This document shows positions 5,322 through 7,222 of a DNA stretch of 7,222 nucleotides, one piece after another (within the stretch, counting starts at the first letter, position 1; the number at the start of each line of letters is the position of its first letter). Location: the NCBI GenBank assembly GCA_044426075.1, contig JAWXUT010000088.1, positions 1 through 7,222 of the forward strand, given 5' to 3'. The stretch is from JAWXUT01 sp044426075 (lineage in GTDB: Bacteria > Bacillota > Clostridia > Christensenellales > DTU072). The position numbers and the translations under genes are program-made. The notes beneath the pieces are model-generated. The model was given only the letters and a program-made list of their open reading frames with translations. It ran no database searches and was not told the origin of the DNA.

Positions 5322-5774
5322 TTATTTTATGCTACTTAAAAAAGCCGTCACGCCCTCCACAACATCGTTATATGTTGCATCAAAGTCACCCGTATACCAA
5401 GGGTCTGCAATATCGCGCGGATTAGAAGAATAATCTAATAATCTGCACACCTTATTGCTATAATCTGAGTGGCCTAGTAGGTTTATTATTGCGTCAATAT
5501 TAGCTGATTCCATACCGATAATGTAATCAAAATCGTTATAATCGCTCTTTTTGAGCTGAACAGCTCGCTTCCCAGCACACCCTATGCCGTGCTCCCTAAG
5601 TTTTTTAGCCGTGCCGTGATGAACGGGACTGCCTATTTCATATCTGCTTGTGGCTGAAGATGCAATAAAAAATTTATCTTGCAAATTAGCCTTTTTTATC
5701 ATATCCTTGCAAACAAATTCCGCCATAGTTGAGCGACAAATGTTGCCTAAGCATACAAACATTACATTTATCAT
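5322..5774 (-). CDS. Low-molecular-weight protein tyrosine phosphatase
   Basis: 150 residues when started at ATG 5774-5772, the typical length. The phosphate-binding loop CLGNICRS has the nucleophile C8 and R14, and the general acid is D124 in DPWY (124-127). The CLGNICRS form, with I after N rather than T, is that of tyrosine phosphatases rather than YwlE-type arginine phosphatases. The residue after the loop is T where P is common. An upstream in-frame ATG at 5843 exists but would put 23 residues inside the exchanger gene, and family members begin a few residues before the P-loop. The chosen start shares one base with the exchanger stop (TAATG) and has no clear Shine-Dalgarno, so it probably depends on coupled translation. 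Cytoplasmic; targets may be tyrosine kinases of capsule or exopolysaccharide systems, but none is nearby. Confidence 0.92.
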   Translation of the reverse strand: MINVMFVCLGNICRSTMAEFVCKDMIKKANLQDKFFIASSATSRYEIGSPVHHGTAKKLREHGIGCAGKRAVQLKKSDYNDFDYIIGMESANIDAIINLLGHSDYSNKVCRLLDYSSNPRDIADPWYTGDFDATYNDVVEGVTAFLSSIK

Positions 5775-6853
5775 TATAGTGGCAATGTCATACGAAGTAC
5801 AAGATATGTAATGTATGAGCAAATCATAAGAACGCCTTGCCACCTAGAGAATTTTTGTGTGAATATTGAAGGAATTAACGCAATCATAGCAATTCCTAAA
5901 CAGAATGGCATATCAAGATAAATACTTGCAGTATCAACTAGAAGTGAACCACCCGCAACCATCGAACAAATTGGCAAAATCAAAGTGATATCAATGATGT
6001 TTGCACCCAAAATATTACCAACTGACATCGATCCGTTCTTTTTAATAAGTGAAGTAACCATAGTAACAAGCTCTGGCAAACTGGTTCCAATTGCAACAAG
6101 AGTAACAGCAATAATGCCCTCCGAAACACCTATAAGTTCAGCAAGAATTGTGCCGTTATCAACTAGCAACTCAGCTCCAACAACAAGAGCAATTGCACCA
6201 CCAATAAATTTTAATATATTTAGAATAATAGTTTTTGGAGTTTTATCAACACCCTCTTCAGTAGTATCAATTTTACCGTCGCCGTCAATATCAACACTGC
6301 CTTCGCCAACGCCTTGAACCGCACTATCGCCAATAGGCAAAATGGTTTCTGGTTCTAAACTCATAGAAACAGAAGGAGTTGCAACTGCTTTTTTAGCAAC
6401 AATAACATTTTCTACAATATAAATTGTAAAAGGAATTAATAGTAATAATGATAACCACATATTCAAAACGCCAGTCATGCAAAGCAATAGTAGCATCGCA
6501 ACAGAAACAATCATAACAATTGATTTAACAAGAGTTTCANNNNNNNNNNCACTGCGTTTCATACAGAAAGGAGCAAAAACTAGCGAAATACCCATAATCA
6601 AACCAGTATTTGCCGTAACTGAACCAACCGCATTACCAACAGCCAAGTCAACGCTACCGCTAGCAGCCGCCATAATAGAAACAATAAGTTCGGGCAAAGT
6701 TGTCGCAACGCTCACAATAGTAGCACCAATAACGAAGTTAGGCAACCCCGAAATTTTAGCCATCCAAGTAGCCGCATCAACAAAGAAGTCGCCCCCAAAC
6801 ACAATAAGCACGATACCCACCGCAAAAAGCAGACACGTTAGAAAAATTTCCAT
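5774..6853 (-). CDS. CaCA-family cation exchanger (Na+/Ca2+ or Mn2+ exporter type) with EF-hand loop
   Basis: 359 residues, an integral membrane antiporter with about ten helices in two inverted halves. The two alpha repeats are plain: GATIVSVATTLPELIVS...GNAVGSVTANTG (43-84) and VTLVAIGTSLPELVTM...GNILGANIID (250-288), each carrying the ion-binding glutamate (E55, E261) and the GN motif. Between them is a hydrophilic segment (about 155-207) containing DIDGDGKIDTTE (188-199), a canonical 12-residue EF-hand Ca2+ loop. YrbG-like bacterial relatives move Ca2+ or other divalent ions out against Na+ or H+. Placement behind a yybP-ykoY aptamer suggests Mn2+ export, since that riboswitch is known to control Mn2+ exporters. 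Ten N bases hide about four residues (102-105) after the third helix; the frame is consistent across the gap. The start ATG follows GGAGG by six bases. Confidence 0.9.
   Translation of the reverse strand: MEIFLTCLLFAVGIVLIVFGGDFFVDAATWMAKISGLPNFVIGATIVSVATTLPELIVSIMAAASGSVDLAVGNAVGSVTANTGLIMGISLVFAPFCMKRSXXXXETLVKSIVMIVSVAMLLLLCMTGVLNMWLSLLLLIPFTIYIVENVIVAKKAVATPSVSMSLEPETILPIGDSAVQGVGEGSVDIDGDGKIDTTEEGVDKTPKTIILNILKFIGGAIALVVGAELLVDNGTILAELIGVSEGIIAVTLVAIGTSLPELVTMVTSLIKKNGSMSVGNILGANIIDITLILPICSMVAGGSLLVDTASIYLDMPFCLGIAMIALIPSIFTQKFSRWQGVLMICSYITYLVLRMTLPL
6257..6292 (-). other. EF-hand Ca2+-binding loop in the exchanger's central segment
   Basis: Residues D188-I-D190-G-D192-G193-K-I195-D196-T-T-E199 match the EF-hand loop at every ligand position (1, 3, 5, 7, 9, 12), with G at 6 and I at 8. 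It is followed by EEGVDK. Only one loop is seen, without clear flanking EF helices. Confidence 0.75.
6540..6549. other. Assembly gap (10 N)
   Basis: Ten undetermined bases within the exchanger gene. Both sides translate in the same frame with the stated length and the flanking helices fit the family, so the real gap is likely close to this size. Confidence 0.98.
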
Positions 6854-6857
6854 ACAA

Positions 6858-6868
6858 TACCTCCAAGG
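6858..6868 (-). promoter_or_regulatory. Shine-Dalgarno region able to pair with the riboswitch 5' strand
   Basis: The segment CCUUGGAGGUA contains the exchanger's ribosome binding site (GGAGG, 6864-6860). It is complementary to UACCUAAGG (6969-6961) at the very 5' end of the transcript, with nine pairs and a two-base GG bulge. That 5' strand is also the 5' side of aptamer helix P1, so the two pairings exclude each other. Confidence 0.6.
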
Positions 6869-6878
6869 AAAAATACTT

Positions 6879-6968
6879 ACCTAGTCTCGCTAATTAAGAC
6901 AAACCAGACCTTTCAGCCATGAATGTTGACTTGCCACACCGCATAAGATGCAAGCTACTCCCTTAGGT
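6879..6968 (-). promoter_or_regulatory. yybP-ykoY Mn2+ riboswitch aptamer
   Basis: The minus-strand RNA starts ACCUAAGGGAGUAGC, with the conserved L1 GGGAGUAG, and ends UUAGCGAGACUAGGU, with the conserved L3 GCGAGAC. ACCUA (6968-6964) and UAGGU (6883-6879) form P1, and CUUGC with GCAAG forms the next helix, followed by the UCAACAU stretch typical of the class. This family binds Mn2+ at the L1/L3 contact and usually switches on Mn2+ exporters. Only about 14 bases separate P1 from the Shine-Dalgarno and no terminator fits there, so translational control is likely. Confidence 0.9.
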
Positions 6969-6976
6969 ACTATAAT

Positions 6977-7005
6977 ATGATACTAAATTTAAAGGAAAAA
7001 GTCAA
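6977..7005 (-). promoter_or_regulatory. Promoter of the riboswitch-exchanger operon
   Basis: TTGACT (7005-7000) and TATCAT (6982-6977) are 17 bases apart, near-consensus sigma-A boxes. The predicted start near 6970 falls directly at the first base of the riboswitch P1 strand, which supports both calls. Confidence 0.75.
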
Positions 7006-7222
7006 TCCCCTACGGGAAATTAAATTAATATTGAACAATTGCAGCACCCAAACCCTACAATTATAATGTTCATCTGCGCTGAAATATGCAGTTCGTTTGT
7101 GTCCTTATTCTATTGCTATTTTCTGAGCTTTCAAAAAAATACAATACAAAACTGCAAAAACTTGTTTTTGTTGTAACCCTTTACGCGGATATATTTTGCG
7201 ATACAATAAATATGCGAAGGGA
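7006..7222. other. Intergenic sequence, no gene recognised
   Basis: AT-rich sequence upstream of the operon promoter. No open frame with a ribosome binding site was found on either strand. A weak AT hairpin CAAAAA-CTTG-TTTTTG lies at 7155-7170; it could be a poor terminator for a gene arriving from the right end. No repeat shared with the rest of the window was seen. Confidence 0.5.

Noticed and set aside
5775..5843. Longer N-terminus for the tyrosine phosphatase starting at ATG 5843.
   Set aside because: The extra 23 residues lie inside the exchanger gene and do not resemble the family, whose members begin just before the CLGNICRS loop. The TAATG overlap supports the shorter form.
7155..7222. 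Possible divergent gene starting at ATG 7208-7215 on the plus strand.
   Set aside because: No ribosome binding site and too few bases remain in the window to judge a reading frame.

Overview
The window is an AT-rich stretch that looks like a chromosome of a low-GC, Gram-positive-type anaerobe (Bacillota/Clostridia). Support for this is a T-box leader, a yybP-ykoY (Mn2+) leader, consensus TTGACA/TATAAT promoters with strong GGAGG-type ribosome binding sites, and the mix of YqeY, NagA and a low-molecular-weight tyrosine phosphatase. A 10-N run at 6540-6549 shows it is a draft or metagenomic scaffold. No rRNA, tRNA, CRISPR, transposase or integrase gene is visible. Every real gene lies on the minus strand, so transcription runs right to left.

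Right part (7005 to 4736): a promoter at 6977-7005 starts a transcript whose first bases form a yybP-ykoY aptamer (6879-6968). It is followed by a CaCA-family cation exchanger (6853-5774), a low-molecular-weight tyrosine phosphatase coupled by a 1-base stop/start overlap (5774-5322), the collapsed remains of a class-III aminotransferase gene (5304-5172), and a YqeY-like protein (5161-4736). The short gaps suggest one manganese-responsive operon. The exchanger carries a textbook EF-hand loop in its central hydrophilic segment. The riboswitch 5' strand can pair either with its own 3' strand or with the Shine-Dalgarno sequence.

Middle part: a 217-bp gap (4519-4735) holds two exact copies of a 26-bp repeat 129 bp apart and two palindromes. 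Then comes a NagA-like N-acetylglucosamine-6-phosphate deacetylase (4518-3382).

Left part: a perfect consensus promoter (3322-3350) drives a full T-box leader (to about 3050) with terminator and antiterminator. Its specifier is most likely the leucine codon CUC. The only gene behind it is an 843-residue fusion of a xylose-isomerase-like TIM barrel with a complete acyl-CoA synthetase (3005-474). Leucine-tRNA control of an acyl-CoA synthetase suggests, as an inference, activation of a branched-chain acid such as isovalerate when leucine is short. The left end (1-477) has no gene but is dense in structure: a cluster of short perfect palindromes, then tandem units of about 128 bp in which flanks and loop are conserved while the long hairpin stems differ completely. 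The last hairpin abuts the synthetase stop codon and probably terminates its transcript.

The best candidates for something undescribed are the T-box/fusion-enzyme pairing, the structure-conserving hairpin array, and the Mn-riboswitch exchanger with a built-in EF-hand.
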